Positions 21,295 through 32,956 of a stretch of 64,000 bases of DNA are shown in pieces; position 1 is the stretch's first letter, and each line of letters starts with the position of its first letter. The notes under the pieces were generated by a model, which was given only the letters and a program-made list of their open reading frames with translations, searched no databases and was not told where the DNA came from. Source of the DNA: Bathynomus jamesi (taxonomy: Eukaryota; Arthropoda; Malacostraca; Isopoda; Cirolanidae); NCBI GenBank assembly GCA_023014485.1, contig JAJOZX010001567.1, positions 592,501-656,500 of the forward strand. The letters run 5' to 3'. The position numbers were made by a program, and so were the translations under genes.

Positions 21295-22440
21295 TTTTTT
21301 TTTTTTTTTTTTTTTTTTATTGCTGGCATCACACGCTGGCATGTCACAAGCTGGCATTCATCGTCAACAGACTCATCCTCGAGCACCACCACCAGAGCTC
21401 CTGTTGTTAACTTTCTTTTTTAACTCTAAACAACGTTAATATTTTTAAAATGTCTGTCAAGACGGTTCTTAAACACATTAACGCTGGTAGAATGAACGAC
21501 TGACGCGGGAAGATTATTCCATTTATCAATTACTTTAAACGTAAAGAAGTTTTTAGCGATATTAGTAATGAAACGTCTGCCACGCAACTTGAATCCGTTA
21601 TTGCGAGTATTACTATTATCGGAAGTGAACAATTTGTCAAAATTTACGTTATCGATGTTATTAACGATTTTGAAAACTTCAATAAGCTCCCCCCTTAATC
21701 TCCTAGTTTCGAGTGAATACAAGTCTAACACTTTAATCCTATCTTCATAAGGCTTATTGCGCAATGCCGGAATAAGTTTCGTGGCACGACGCTGAACCCT
21801 TTCTAACCTATCAATATCCTCACGCAAGTACGGGCACCAAAACTGAACGGCATATTCCAAATGAGGCCTGACTAGGGACTTGTAAAGGGGCAATATAATA
21901 TCCTTCGATTTAAATTCGAAATTACGCGCTATGAAGCCTAACATCCTATTCGCTTTTGCGCAAGACTCCAGGCACTGGTTCCTAACCTTTAAATCTTTAG
22001 TTACGCGTACGCCTAAATCTACTTCCTCGTCAACGCTCGCTAAATCCCTATCATCCATCGTGTACACGTAATTATTGTTGCGAGAACCTATATGCAAAAC
22101 TTTACATTTATCTACGTTAAATTGCATCTGCCACTTATCCGTCCACTCCATAATCCTATCTACATCGTCTTGGATCCTATTTCTATCGTCCTCGTTAACA
22201 ACCTTACCGCCTATTTTAGTATCGTCCGCGAATTTTGACACGTTACTAATCAATCCTACATCTATGTCGTTAATGTAAATTACGAATAACAATGGGCCTA
22301 ACACTGAACCCTGTGGGACACCACTACCTACCTCTAACCACCCCGATTCACTACCATTAACTACGACCCTCTGCCTCCTAGCACGAAGCCATTCTTCTAA
22401 CCAGTTAGATGACATTATTACTAATGTCTTACGATTCAGA
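21295..22440 (-). mobile_element. LINE-B, 5'-truncated, poly(A)-ended
   Basis: Minus-strand non-LTR retrotransposon. The T run at 21293-21319 is the poly(A) tail (AATAAA-like context), followed upstream by about 100 bases of 3' UTR and the ORF. 5' truncated at about 22400-22440 where LINE-C on the other strand begins; such truncation is typical of target-primed reverse transcription. Confidence 0.85.
21426..22440 (-). pseudogene. LINE-B reverse transcriptase, C-terminal part
   Basis: About 335 codons are open to a natural stop. Visible RT blocks: WLRARRQRVVVNG, GVPQGSVLGPLLFVIYINDI (22290-22230), the catalytic FADDTK (about 22205), then KSLVRPHLEYAVQFWCP and LYSLETRRLRGELIEVFK in the thumb/C-terminal region. 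The endonuclease domain and the first half of the RT are missing. The ORF continues open to 22538, but residues upstream of about 22440 do not look like RT and belong to the junction with LINE-C. Resembles CR1/Jockey-like LINEs annotated in crustaceans and is a close relative of LINE-D (39123-40655). Non-autonomous because it is truncated. Confidence 0.88.
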
Positions 22441-22444
22441 ATAA

Positions 22445-22724
22445 GGCTTCTAAATAATGTCCTACCAAACGTAGTGAGGAATCTCCAGCACACCGACCTG
22501 AATAACTTCAAGAAACAGCTGGACAGATTCCTGTGCAAAGTCCCTGACCAGCCATGCGTGGCTAGCTACGAGGGCAGGAGGAGATCAGACAGCAATTCCC
22601 TCCTTCACCAAATCCAGCAAATGAGGCGGGATGCTGCAGAGGAGTCGACCGTAGGGCGATCCTGAACCGTCGTTCGAACTCACCTAACGTACGCACCTAA
22701 AGTAAGTACATACAGTATATATGT
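22445..22724 (+). pseudogene. LINE-C ORF2 C-terminal fragment
   Basis: Plus-strand codons 22445-22665 read VVRNLQHTDLNNFKKQLDRF followed by PDQPCV and SNSLLHQI, the typical last 70 residues of a CR1/L2-type LINE ORF. A stop and presumed 3' UTR follow. It is joined head-to-head to the truncated LINE-B at about 22440. Confidence 0.75.
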
Positions 22725-22852
22725 ATATAAGATGGAGAGCACAAGAAACCAACTCTCTACTTCACCAGGCCAACTCGAGAGGAGGAGCAACAAGCTTGAC
22801 CTTCGTGAAATGAGGAATCATCGCACGGAACATTTAAAAGGTTGAAAGGTAT
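22725..22852 (+). mobile_element. LINE-A 3' end with TA tail
   Basis: Contains CAACTCTCTACTTCACCAGG, AACAAGCTTGACCTTCGTGA and AAAGGTTGAAAGGTATATAT, the terminal sequence of LINE-A, then enters the TA array at 22853-22910. Only the last 128 bases of the element are present. Confidence 0.85.
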
Positions 22853-22855
22853 ATA

Positions 22856-22910
<55 letters not shown>
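22853..22910. repeat. (TA)n tail of LINE-A
   Basis: TA array directly continuing the LINE-A terminus. Confidence 0.9.
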
Positions 22911-22912
<2 letters not shown>

Positions 22913-23020
22913 GCAAATAACTGCAATGACCGCGCAGTATATAATGAATAGAAACGACATAAGTATTAAGGAACGTTTCTGCACACGAGGAGGAGAGATA
23001 ACGAAATAATGAAAAATGAG

Positions 23021-23092
23021 GCGAACCGCCTGGGAAACGAACCCAGGGCCTTCCAATTGCCGGTCGGACGCTCTACCATTATGCTACGGACC
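23021..23092 (-). repeat. tRNA-like sequence, unit 1 of the tandem array
   Basis: 72 nt with a clear T arm (CTGGG/CCCAG around TTCGTTT) and an anticodon-like arm TCCGA/TTGGA with loop CCGGCAA, which would place GGC at the anticodon position. The base before it is C instead of the invariant U33, and the acceptor pairs only if shifted by one base relative to normal tRNA. I infer a tRNA-derived SINE head, not a working tRNA gene. The identical second copy is at 23285-23356. Confidence 0.55.
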
Positions 23093-23284
23093 TCACTCAA
23101 TCACAAATCGAAATTCTCCCAAATAGGGCAGAAACCAATGCCCTCAGAGAGCACCCTCGCAAATCGTGAATATGCGCAAATAACTGCAATGACCGCGCAG
23201 TATATAAATGAATAGAAACGACATAAGTATTAAGGAACGTTTCTGCACACGAGGAGGAGAGATAACGAAATAATGAAAAATGAG

Positions 23285-23356
23285 GCGAACCGCCTGGGAA
23301 ACGAACCCAGGGCCTTCCAATTGCCGGTCGGACGCTCTACCATTATGCTACGGACC
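23285..23356 (-). repeat. tRNA-like sequence, unit 2 of the tandem array
   Basis: Identical to 23021-23092, exactly 264 bases downstream, with the same non-standard features. Confidence 0.55.
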
Positions 23357-23552
23357 TCACTCAATCACAAATCGAAATTCTCCCAAATAGGGCAGAAACC
23401 AATGCCCTCAGAGAGCACCCTCGCAAATCGTGAATATGCGCAAATAACTGCAATGACCGCGCAGTATATAAATGAATAGAAACGACATAAGTATTAAGGA
23501 ACGTTTCTGCACACGAGGAGGAGAGATAACGAAATAATGAAAAATGAGGCGA

Positions 23553-23932
23553 ATTTTGTCCCGCGGGAAGGGAGAGGGTGTTTATATTTTCGACGAATTT
23601 TTTTCCGCAACTGCAATAACATCTTCAGGTATATTTTTAATTCAGAATGTAGCATTTGGTACGATATTCCAAATGGAAGTTTTCCAGCTGGATAAACATC
23701 GCTTATACACATTTCATACATCTCGTTTCATGCATGTATTGTTTATAAACTGATGATACTTCCCTTTTGAACAATAAACCATTTTTAACTTTATATTTTC
23801 AACCGAAAAGTTTCACAGTTGAAAACTGTTGTCTTGAAAACCTTAAAAAGTTATTAATAATCTGAAAAAGTCAAAGAAAATTACTTCAAACGTCATTTGA
23901 AAGTATTTTACTGTTGTCCCGAAAATATTCTG

Positions 23933-23934
<2 letters not shown>
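23553..23934. other. no gene seen
   Basis: Unique-looking sequence after the tandem array; the short ORFs on both strands have no family features. Confidence 0.45.

Positions 23935-23996
<62 letters not shown>
23935..23996. repeat. (TA)n microsatellite
   Basis: About 30 TA units; a short second TA run lies at 24053-24069. Confidence 0.95.
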
Positions 23997-23997
<1 letters not shown>

Positions 23998-24069
23998 GCA
24001 AATCCCACAAGGAAAAAGAAATTTCACGTTCTTAATTGTGAAATTCATCCCATATATATATATATATAT

Positions 24070-26513
24070 TCTTCATTTGTTTTTAGAAGGCTGTCAGTGA
24101 TTAACTTGATTGATCGCGACAGTTGTTTAGTGTCCGTTTTATCACCAAAAACACAATAGGATGTAACCGTATGATTAATATTTCATTTTCTTCTTTTCAT
24201 TTATACTCGTGGATCTATGAATATGTATGTTCACTTCTACATTATATCACATTTCAACACTGGAACTGAATTTTGTTTTATATGAAAGTATGTTTTTATT
24301 AAATTTTAGCAATAGAACTCTTAGTTTTCCCCAATTATTATTACATTTTTCTACATTTTTATCTCATATTTTCTATTATTTATTTATCGGTCTCAAAGTA
24401 CAGTAAATTTGATTTTAGTGGTTGTGTGATTTTGTTAATTTTTGTACTTTATTTTTATTGATTTAATCTGTAAAGGAAAATAAGTTATTAGTAATGTATT
24501 TAACATTTTATCTGTAGTGTAGCCACTTTTTTATTGCACTTATTGCGCGCGCGGGTTCGTTTGTTCAAGATGGTTCTGGTTATCACTCGGATGACCTTTT
24601 TCATTTTTATAGCACAATTTTCTCGGTTTATTTGAAACCCACCTTTAATTTCGAACTTTCAATGTTACTTTACCCTCAGCTTACAGGAGAGGCCTATTGC
24701 AAGGTAGCATAGAAACAACACAATCCCTCGTATAAATTTTATTTTGCAAAATTGCAAAATTTCACTCACAATGGAACATTAATTCAGGATACGTTTACAG
24801 ATGTACAGTTAACATTTTTGTTCAAAATTAAAATTTAAATAAAATTTTTTTTTCCATTATTTGGATTAAGTCTCAAAGGATTTATACAGAGGTTTTTTTT
24901 AATATGTGACTTAAAAAATAGCAGTTACTTCAAGGTAAGAGTTTGCTTACAACGAGTACGGAAATTTAGGTCTCAAAAGTTCCGTGCGAATGCCGTAGAT
25001 TTTTAGGCAACAATCTCGCCAAATTAATTTTAACAACTTTCAAAAGTTTTGGACAAACTCTGCAGAAAATTACCAAATGTTACTCAGCACAAACATTTTA
25101 AAATCACTCACGGAGATAAAAACAATAAACTCAACAAGCTTATAATTTAGAATTTGGACATGTAGACAGAATTAAATTCTAAAAAATTGTCGGACACTTT
25201 CGGGTATTATTTCACCGACTAACATTAAATTCTTGAAACAAAGTATGAAACAGTGAAACAATGAGATGCAAATTATTCGAACAACAAAGACACTTTAAAG
25301 TAGGCTTATAGAATCAATCGGTGCCCAGCTTTCGAAACCGAATTAACCACACTTCGCCGTTGGAGGACTAGGGCTACAACTAACTCCATACCTCTAAGTT
25401 ACACCTTAAGATTGCAGAAACTCCTCCCTTCAGTATCTAAATGACCTATCAGAACATTTCCATTACATGAAATCATTCGTACATAAATTACTGATCTGCT
25501 GTTGGCGCTAATCTCAATTTCGTTTTACTTATGCTCCGCCTTTCTTAATAAAAAAATTAAATTAAAATTTAAAATCTCTTCAAGGATTTTCCTTAGACGA
25601 AACCAAAGAATAATAATAATAATAATAAAAATCTTTTACAAGCTCCAAAATAAAAAAGTTCTTAAAGCTAAAGTTTCTTTCCTCGACAGATTAATTGCCT
25701 GACCATAAATCTGTTCCTAGAATGTCAAACAACAGTTCGTTTTATTGCCTCTCGAGTATCGGGTAATGTTGTTCTCATTTATGTTCAGGCCTTCGTTTTC
25801 AAGATTTAATTTTCATGTCAAATTAAAGCCAATTCAAAATCACTTCTTTATTTTTACGACTTTCTTTATTTTTTGATAGGAGATTTAAACATACAGAGTT
25901 GCCGCTACAATATATCATTTTTTATTTTGGAAAACATTAATAACTAATATCGTATATCTTTGTGCTATATCTCATTTACACCATTTTATCACTGTAATAG
26001 ATATCATTATAATAGATATCACTGTAATAGTATCGTTGTAGCATTATACCATTTATTATTATTATTCATTTTTCTGATCACACACCGAGTTTTACACTCC
26101 TATTTCTATCTCCCATTTACAAAACAAACTGAGCATGTTTGTGTTCAGATGTTGATGTCATTTGTCATTTCTTTGTTTTTGTAAATGTTTCTTTATAAAA
26201 AAAAAAAAAAAAACACATGTTTCTCTGAAGCTTTTAAAAGTTTCTGCAGAAAATTTCTGTTCAAATCCAATACACTCATCTTTCATTTACAAAATGGATC
26301 ACATTCTTTTACGCAGGTTCATTTCTAATTTCCCATTGAGTGATTTGTTTATTTACTTACTTTTAATGATTTTATGAAGGAATAAAGAATATATAATAAT
26401 TTCTAAAGTCTATGCAAAATATGCTCTCTCTCAAGATCATATTCATGCATGCGTTCGATATCTAAATATAAATGAGAAAATGAGTTTCATTAAAATTCTT
26501 GGAAAAACCTAAA
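24070..26513. other. featureless AT-rich stretch
   Basis: No element ends, LINE motifs or credible ORFs seen. Small tracts only: AAT repeats near 25610-25630 and an A run near 26199-26214. A distal regulatory role or very old transposon remains cannot be excluded by eye. Confidence 0.5.
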
Positions 26514-26832
26514 TATTACACCGTAAAGTTTAATTGATCCACGCAAACCAGCGATATTAAAAATTTAATTGGTTTATTTATATATATACTACAACCACAC
26601 GAGGTAGAACAACATACGAAGGGGCTTGGAATCATTGTATTATTTCCTTGTGGGTGCGTACCATGTACAATTAAACACGAAGAGTTATTAGACCTTGCGT
26701 GATACACACCTACAGAGAATTAAGAGACTGATTCCAAGGTCGTTCGTATGTTGCTATACCTCATGTGGGTGTATCATATATAATGGATCAATTTAATGGT
26801 CTGATAGATCAATTAAACTTTACAGTGTAGTA
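26514..26832. mobile_element. long imperfect foldback MITE
   Basis: Left arm starts TATTACACCGTAAAGTTTAA and contains ACACGAGGTAGAACAACATA and GGGGCTTGGAATCA; the right arm contains TGATTCCAAGGTCGTTCGTA, ACCTCATGTGGGTG and ATCAATTAAACTTTACAGTG. The arms are about 150 bases with roughly 20-25% mismatch by eye, so the element is old. No coding capacity. Confidence 0.75.
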
Positions 26833-26880
26833 TCATAGGAATCACAAAAAAAGGCAAACAACAAAGTGTTTGTTTGGGAT

Positions 26881-27192
26881 GTGGTAATTTATTTTTTTAT
26901 TTTTTTTTAAGTTCGGGAAGAACCGATTCGCCTCTATTTAAAAGGGCATATCTCGGCGGAAAAACAAAGAAAAAGTGAGAGGAAAGACAGAGGAAAAAGA
27001 AAGGGTAGAGGGGACAGTCGAAGTGGAAAAAGACCAAAGGATGACAAGGACTGCAGGGTCGAGCCCCATCATCCTTGGGTGCTAGGGCCGGGAGGGCGCA
27101 CGTGAAACCTCCAGGAACAAGCACGTACAAACGAGCACAAAGAGCACTCAAGAGTACAAGCTTAGAACCCCCTTGCGGGGGTGGTAATTTAT
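26881..27192 (-). mobile_element. retroposon with 12-bp target duplication
   Basis: The insert 26893-27180 is bracketed by exact GTGGTAATTTAT at 26881-26892 and 27181-27192. On the minus strand it begins CCCCCGCAAGGGGGTTCTAA and ends in an A-rich tail (the T-rich 26893-26908). These are the marks of LINE-mediated retroposition. The body is GC-richer than its surroundings and shows no tRNA or 5S promoter, so it may be a 5'-truncated LINE 3' end or a processed transcript. The 84-codon ORF inside (26897-27151) has no recognised family. Confidence 0.88.
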
Positions 27193-27309
27193 GTCGTCAC
27201 AATTATTTACAGAGTAAATGATTCATGAGTAGACAAACAGAATGCGAATTTTCTACTTCGTCAAATTAAGGTTATAGAACATTATTTACTCTGTCTTTAA
27301 ATACATGTA

Positions 27310-27655
27310 TTATGTTTATAGAAACCACTTGAGCTGGAACTCGTTCAACTCTTCTACAACTCTTTTGACAGATAAATATCTTCTACCATCAGTGCTAATT
27401 CTCTTTTTCTTTAATTTAAGTCCGTTACTGTTAGTTATATAACTGGTATCAATTCTGAACCAACTCTCTACTTCGACCCCCTTAAATCAACTTAAAAACT
27501 ACTTAAAAACTTAAAGCAAATCTCTTCTTCATTTTTTTTCCCCCAGTGAGAGTAGATTTAGTTCTCTAATTCTTGAAATGAAACCTAATACTTCGTTTGC
27601 TTTTAATGTAAGGGCAATGCATTATTTTAACTAATTTAATTCTTTTCAAAAATAT
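27310..27655 (-). pseudogene. degenerate LINE-B-like C-terminal fragment
   Basis: On the minus strand about 27450-27330 reads TNSNGLKLKKKRISTDGRRY followed by LSVKRVVEELNEFQ, matching the LINE-B region TRNNGFKLRGRRF...KVIDKWNNLP. Near 27600 the complement of GAAATGAAACCTAATACTTC encodes the LINE KAN-VLGFIS block. Both blocks are in the expected order with deletions between. Old and non-functional. Confidence 0.7.
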
Positions 27656-30462
27656 GACTTTGCCACAAAATTTATTATTCATTTTACACAGTGTAAGAGT
27701 GTTTTAACTGAAAATATATTTCTGAACACATGCTTTTCCTACCCATTTTAAAGGGTGTGTGTGATATAATACAATGTGCCCCTCGTATGATGCATTGATG
27801 CAAGGTAAATGAAAATACTGTAAGAATTGCGGTTCAGCGCTTTAATAGCGAAACAAGGAGTATATTTTACTATGAAAACTTTTATGAGTATTACAAAACA
27901 AATCTTATTTTAATAAATTTAACAATAGTAGCAAACCTAAACATAGGTCTAGGGAACTCCTAACATGCTAAAATATATTACTGCAAACTTAGATTCGTAA
28001 ATAACTAAACTTGCCCTTTCAGTCACAGTGGGACCCCTCAGGTCCCATAAAAAATAATAATATAAGAGTATACTGTACTAAAATGTAACTTTTCTACAAA
28101 TGCTTCTAGATGTTTAATATAGGTTTAGTTATGCCATCAGAAAAGGAACCCAAAATGTTTGTAATTTAATTGATTATTCACTAAAATATTTGGTTTTAAA
28201 TAACAATAAATCCTATACTTTTTGGTTTAAAGGAAAACATTCCAGAACAGAAAAGTTGCATGTATGTTTCCCATTTAAGGATTAATCTCTATTGTCGTCT
28301 AACGTTTTTACCTGAAACTTACAAAACTTTTCATATTAGATAATTAATTATGCGTTTCTCATTTCAGACTTAATTTCTATTGGGCTTTATGAAACCTATT
28401 TTTATGTGAAAACTACAATACCTTTCAATATTAGGTAACTAGTTATAATGTAGATCCGTAATGAATTGGTTTTCAATTAATATCTCAAGAGTAAATATCC
28501 GCGCACCATTCCATGTAAACTGAAAACTTTTAACTCATATACAAAATCAGCGCGCATACGCAGACAGAGCAATTTCATAATATCATACTTTCGAAGATAT
28601 TTTTCATGTGCCACAAAAGACGATAAATAGTCTTCGGAAAACTAAGAGTATATTTTAATATTTATTAATTAATCACAATATAGGCTAATCAACTTGCAAT
28701 TATTTTCAAACGTCTTCAAACAAACTGCGCATGCGCAAACGAAGCGGGTTTCAAGACACTTTAACGGTATTTTCTTTCAGAATAAGAAGTAAATACAGAT
28801 TCTTTTACATAAAGGAACAATCATACCATTTAATGAATATTCAACAATACATTTCTAAATATACTGTGCTGTATTTTAACGTAAACGTATTTTCATTAAT
28901 CCTTTAGATTAAAACACAGTGCTTAGAGTGTAGTTATGTTCTCCGTTGTTTCTTTCGTTGTTTCGTGGAAGAAATGTTCTCCAAAGAAAAATCTATAAGA
29001 AAAATACTAAACATTTAAGAAAATAAATGAACATTTCTATGGGAGGAAAAATAGCCTTATGCCACACCTTCGCTTCTTATGATTAGGTACTGAACACACT
29101 AGTCTCCCGAGACACGCTCTTTTCTACACACGCACACACAAAAATACACAGATAAAATGAAAATGATAATAAGCAGTATCTCCCCCCTTCCAATTCCCTA
29201 CTTCTTGCATATTTGATACTACAAGTGATTCGGGTAGGGTGGAAATGAATACAAGTTAAAATTTAGATTTGGATATTTTCATATTCTGTATTAATGTTTG
29301 TATTGTGCATTTATGATCTTATATTATGAATTTATTGACAATAATTTTACATAAAAAGCCGAAACACTTACCAGTAACAGTATTAAAAATCGTATCGAAA
29401 GGATGAGATAGCCTTTAATTTAGACCACTGTAGTTCTTTTTAAATAGTATTGGCTCCATACTGAATTTAAACTGACATCGAAATATTTCGTGCCAAAACG
29501 AAACCTTTTCAAATGTTATACTCTCTACACTATTTCTGGACGTAAAAAGAAAAGGAAAAAATTCATGCGATGATATACTGTTCTTTAAAATTATATATTT
29601 CACCAGTTTCCTTTTATGTTATTGTTTTAACACGCGATGCTTTAAATAATTTTCTTTTGATATATTATAATTCTATTATATTATAAGCTTTCACGTAAAC
29701 TTCGATGTTTTCCTTATGTTCACAACGGCGGTAGCGAAAAATAAACGTCAACTTTTGTTTTCCACGAGTCAATAAATCATTATTCCGTTACTGTTGATCT
29801 TTTATGCAGCAAAATATATAGTGTCAATAGATTATATGATCATCGTTTTGCTCTGAAGAATATTTCTATATATCTATAATAAAAATTTAGATATTAAATG
29901 CGATGATTTCTCTCAAAATTTTTTAAATCTTTAGTCGGGGGATCACGGAGGAGATTCGAAATGATTGGAAGAAGGAAAGAATGTGTCAGTAGATTTTATA
30001 AATTACCTTTATTTATTGATAAAAGATAACATGCAAGAAATTAAAACCTATTTCTAACTTCATGTTGATAATACAGTACATGAAAATTTGTAAATAAAAA
30101 TTTTAACTTATATTTCCACCCTCCCTACATGAGTCCTTTGTACTATCAGCTATACAGGGAGTGAGAAATGAGGGAAAACGCTTACCATTATTTCCATTTT
30201 TACTGTTTTTTTCCCCCGTAATAGTCTGTAAAGGGTAGGGTACTTGGTAACCCGTTATAAAAAAGCGAAGACGTAGAATTAAACCCATCTTTAAATTGTT
30301 GGTGTTCATCATAAATAAGATTACTGCTAGGACAGAACCGTGAGCACTTCACTAAATACATTTGCCTAAATTGACCTTTTCCCGCTTAAAACCACTCTCC
30401 GCTCTCTATTATTTAACAAGTTGCTTATCTAATTGCATATTGTTTTAGCCCCCATGACCAAG
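27656..30462. other. featureless AT-rich stretch
   Basis: No coding region, element end or tandem repeat that I can support over 2.8 kb. ORFs are short and without family features. Confidence 0.5.
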
Positions 30463-30655
30463 CGCGGATATAGGGGGAGGAGGCGCGGGGGCTTAACTCC
30501 TCTAGCTCTAACCTGAATGACATCTTGTATTGTAATAAGTAATCATTTTTAATATTATTGTATAATATTATATAATATTGGGCTGGTAATATTTACATGA
30601 CACCTGCATGACAAATCCTAAATCCCAGCCGCCGCCCCTCTGTATCCGTACCTGA
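30463..30655. repeat. imperfect inverted repeat, GC-rich ends
   Basis: GCGGATATAGGGGGAGGAGG on the left is the approximate complement of CCGCCGCCCCTCTGTATCCG on the right, with about 130 AT-rich bases between. Possibly an old MITE; target duplication not recognised. Confidence 0.45.
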
Positions 30656-30760
30656 TGACATTTGATTTTACTAATCAGTCTTTTTGTTTATCGACAGACT
30701 TCTGGTAATCGATAAAAATGACGTCCATCGGATTCTTTTTTTCATTCTTCTTGGTACTGT

Positions 30761-30790
30761 CCCGTCTCTACCCTTATTCGTAGAGACGGG
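30761..30790. repeat. short perfect hairpin
   Basis: CCCGTCTCTAC and GTAGAGACGGG form an 11-bp perfect stem around an 8-base loop. There is no poly-T tract suggesting a terminator, and no adjacent gene. Confidence 0.6.
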
Positions 30791-31698
30791 AAGCTTGTTG
30801 GAGACGATTAAGAGTCAAAACCTCTGAAGAAGATAATTAAACTTAAAAGAAAGCTACTCTGTTATGTATTTAGCGTTTATTTTTAGAGATAGAAGCAGTG
30901 ATATTCGTTTTGTGGTAAATGTAGTTGAAGGCGCTGGTGGGGTTTGGTTTCAAAATACTAAATGTTCTCAATATGAGATTGTTCGGGAGTCAAAACTTCC
31001 GAAGAAGTCTATAAAGGACAGCTATAGGGAAAATTAGTTTGAGTGAGGTTGGGGTTGATGATTTTTCCTTTGGTTCTTAAATGTAGTAGGAAGCACTAGT
31101 CGGGTCTGGTATCAAAGCAATGGAAATTCTCAAAAGATAAATTTTTACAATTGTTTTCGTTGTTTAAATCTTCCATTTCATTAATGCGAATTCTTGGAAG
31201 CCAAAACCTCCTAATAGCTGTATCGAGTTTTGTTTAGGAAGCCACTCTCTCCCCCTCCTTCCTTTTCCTCCCTTCTATATTTTGCTTTTATACTTTCATG
31301 TAAAGAGGGAGCTGTTCACAGGGAGAGTCAATTAGGATAGAGCAGAAGTAGTAATGGTCCCTTTTGTTAATAAATTTAGTAGGAGGCGTTGTCCCGGTCT
31401 TGTTTCAAATTAAATAGCGTAATGTTTTACGCTATAGCCTTTAGTTCACACATTTTTTCTAATGTGTAAATAGGTACATGGGATAAATGTGTGCAAGGTG
31501 TGAAATAACTCTAAACTCATTCTAACGCTATTCTTTTTTTTTGCTTTCCCAAACTCTTCTTTCACCACTAACCAGCAGTAAGCAGTAACTGATGGGAGAA
31601 GAATCCTGTCTATCCTACTACTACTAATACTACTAATATTATTTTTGTACGTGTAAGTATGTAGTTATGAGAGTTTTTAGTTATCTTTATTTTCATTT

Positions 31699-31699
<1 letters not shown>
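30791..31699. other. no gene seen
   Basis: Several diverged repeats of words such as GTAGGAAGC/GTAGGAGGC with GGGTCTGGT (near 30930, 31090, 31380), suggesting an old local duplication, but no coding sequence. Confidence 0.4.

Positions 31700-31752
<53 letters not shown>
31700..31752. repeat. (TC)n microsatellite
   Basis: About 26 uninterrupted TC units. Confidence 0.95.
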
Positions 31753-31755
<3 letters not shown>

Positions 31756-31929
31756 CTTAGCTTCTTTCTTAGGGTAGACTAGAGTGGATCTTGTTGGGGT
31801 TTTTGTAACTCCTTATGACACTGTGCCTCATGAGTGACTAATCGGAAAGACAAAGGCACATGTATAAAAAGTAAAATCGTGAACTGGATAGAGAATTAGC
31901 TTACCGGAAAGAAATAAAAAGTAGTAAAA

Positions 31930-32625
31930 TGAGGTTGGGTTACGGTTACTAGAGGGGTTCCTCAAGGGTCAGTATTAGGTCCTGTTTTGTTCATTATATA
32001 AACGACATAGACACGGACCTAATAAGTGAGCTTATACACTTTGGGTCGCGTAGTTTATAATAAAAATTAAAATGAATTTGGGAAGTAGTTGAGCTGTATA
32101 TATATAAAAGAAAGATTTAGAAGCACTCATTACTAGAGACTTAAAAATTAGAAATAAATTTGTAGTGCCATACAATAAGGCAAATAAAGTATCGGGTTTC
32201 ATTTCACACAATTTCGACTACACGTCAAAAGGAATGTACCGTTATATAAATAACGGTATAAAGCCTTATATAGAAATGGTAGAAAGGGGAGAGTTACAAA
32301 ATTGATTGCATCCATTAGAAATAAATCAAACAAAGATAGATTGCTGGAATTCATCTGTATTCTCTTGAAACGTATGAGACCAGTTAATTCGAGTTTTTAA
32401 GATAATAAATGGTTTTGACAATGTGAATCATGAAAATTTATTTTCATTTGACTTTAGAAATGTGACAAGGAATAACGAATCCAAATTATTCGGTGAAAGA
32501 TTTGAAACAAATATTGCGCAGAACTTTTAGTTTATAAAATAATCGAAAAATGGAATAACTTACCTTCAGCAGTGGTCTCGAGTACGTCCTTACACAGGTT
32601 TAAAAATCGTTTAGTTAGATAGCTT
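31930..32625 (+). pseudogene. degenerate LINE-B-like RT fragment
   Basis: Plus-strand pieces in three frames: VTRGVPQGSVLGPVLFI with NDID (31940-32010), KANKVSGFISHNFDYTSK (about 32178-32235), TRNNESKLFGERFETNIAQN (about 32465-32525). The order and spacing match LINE-B (21426-22440), with several small deletions. The catalytic FADD region is lost in a deletion after 32040. Confidence 0.8.
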
Positions 32626-32956
32626 AAGACTGAACTTAATATGAGTAGAGGATATAACCCAATTAAGATAAAAAACTCAGTGGTACTGATGGTAGCTGGA
32701 AACGATGAGAACGATCACATTGATATAAAAATGATGATGACCACGATGAAATATGTCAGCGGATTGATGACTTCCTTTTCCTATGATGAATATTAAAAAG
32801 AAAATATCCTTTAAATAGCTCATGATGTAGATTATTTTCCGTAGATTTGAACTTCATGTTATCCTTACCTAAACTCTTCTGTTTTAGTGACTGGGTACAC
32901 GAAATAATTGTACGCATATAGTGGATGCTATGTAGAATTGTTCTTTTCATTATATA

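Larger units (their letters stand above)
22911..23552 (-). repeat. 264-bp tandem array carrying tRNA-like SINE units
   Basis: Two full units and a partial third (starts at 22911, 23172, 23436); the full period is 264 bases and the copies are nearly identical. Read on the minus strand each unit has a tRNA-like stretch (23021-23092, 23285-23356) with box A GTAGCATAATGGTAGAGC and box B CTGGGTTCGTTTCCC, followed by a constant body ending ...CTGCGCGGTCATTGCAGTTA. This is the layout of a tRNA-derived SINE amplified in tandem. The palindrome at 8057-8226 derives from the same body. The repeated ORFs at 23009-23215 and 23273-23479 come from the tandem and are not genes. Confidence 0.9.

Noticed and set aside
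23021..23356. Two functional tRNA-Ala(GGC) genes
   Set aside because: Position 33 is C, the acceptor pairs only out of register, and the sequence lies in a SINE-like tandem. A tRNA-derived repeat is the better reading.
22911..23552. CRISPR-like array
   Set aside because: The repeated unit is one 264-bp block without short repeats separated by unique spacers, and the genome is eukaryotic.
26897..27151. 84-codon Cys/Pro-rich ORF in the retroposon
   Set aside because: It lies wholly in the retroposed body and ends in the A-rich tail region; no domain seen.
30761..30790. Transcription terminator hairpin
   Set aside because: Intrinsic hairpin terminators are a bacterial feature; there is no gene upstream and no T run after the stem.
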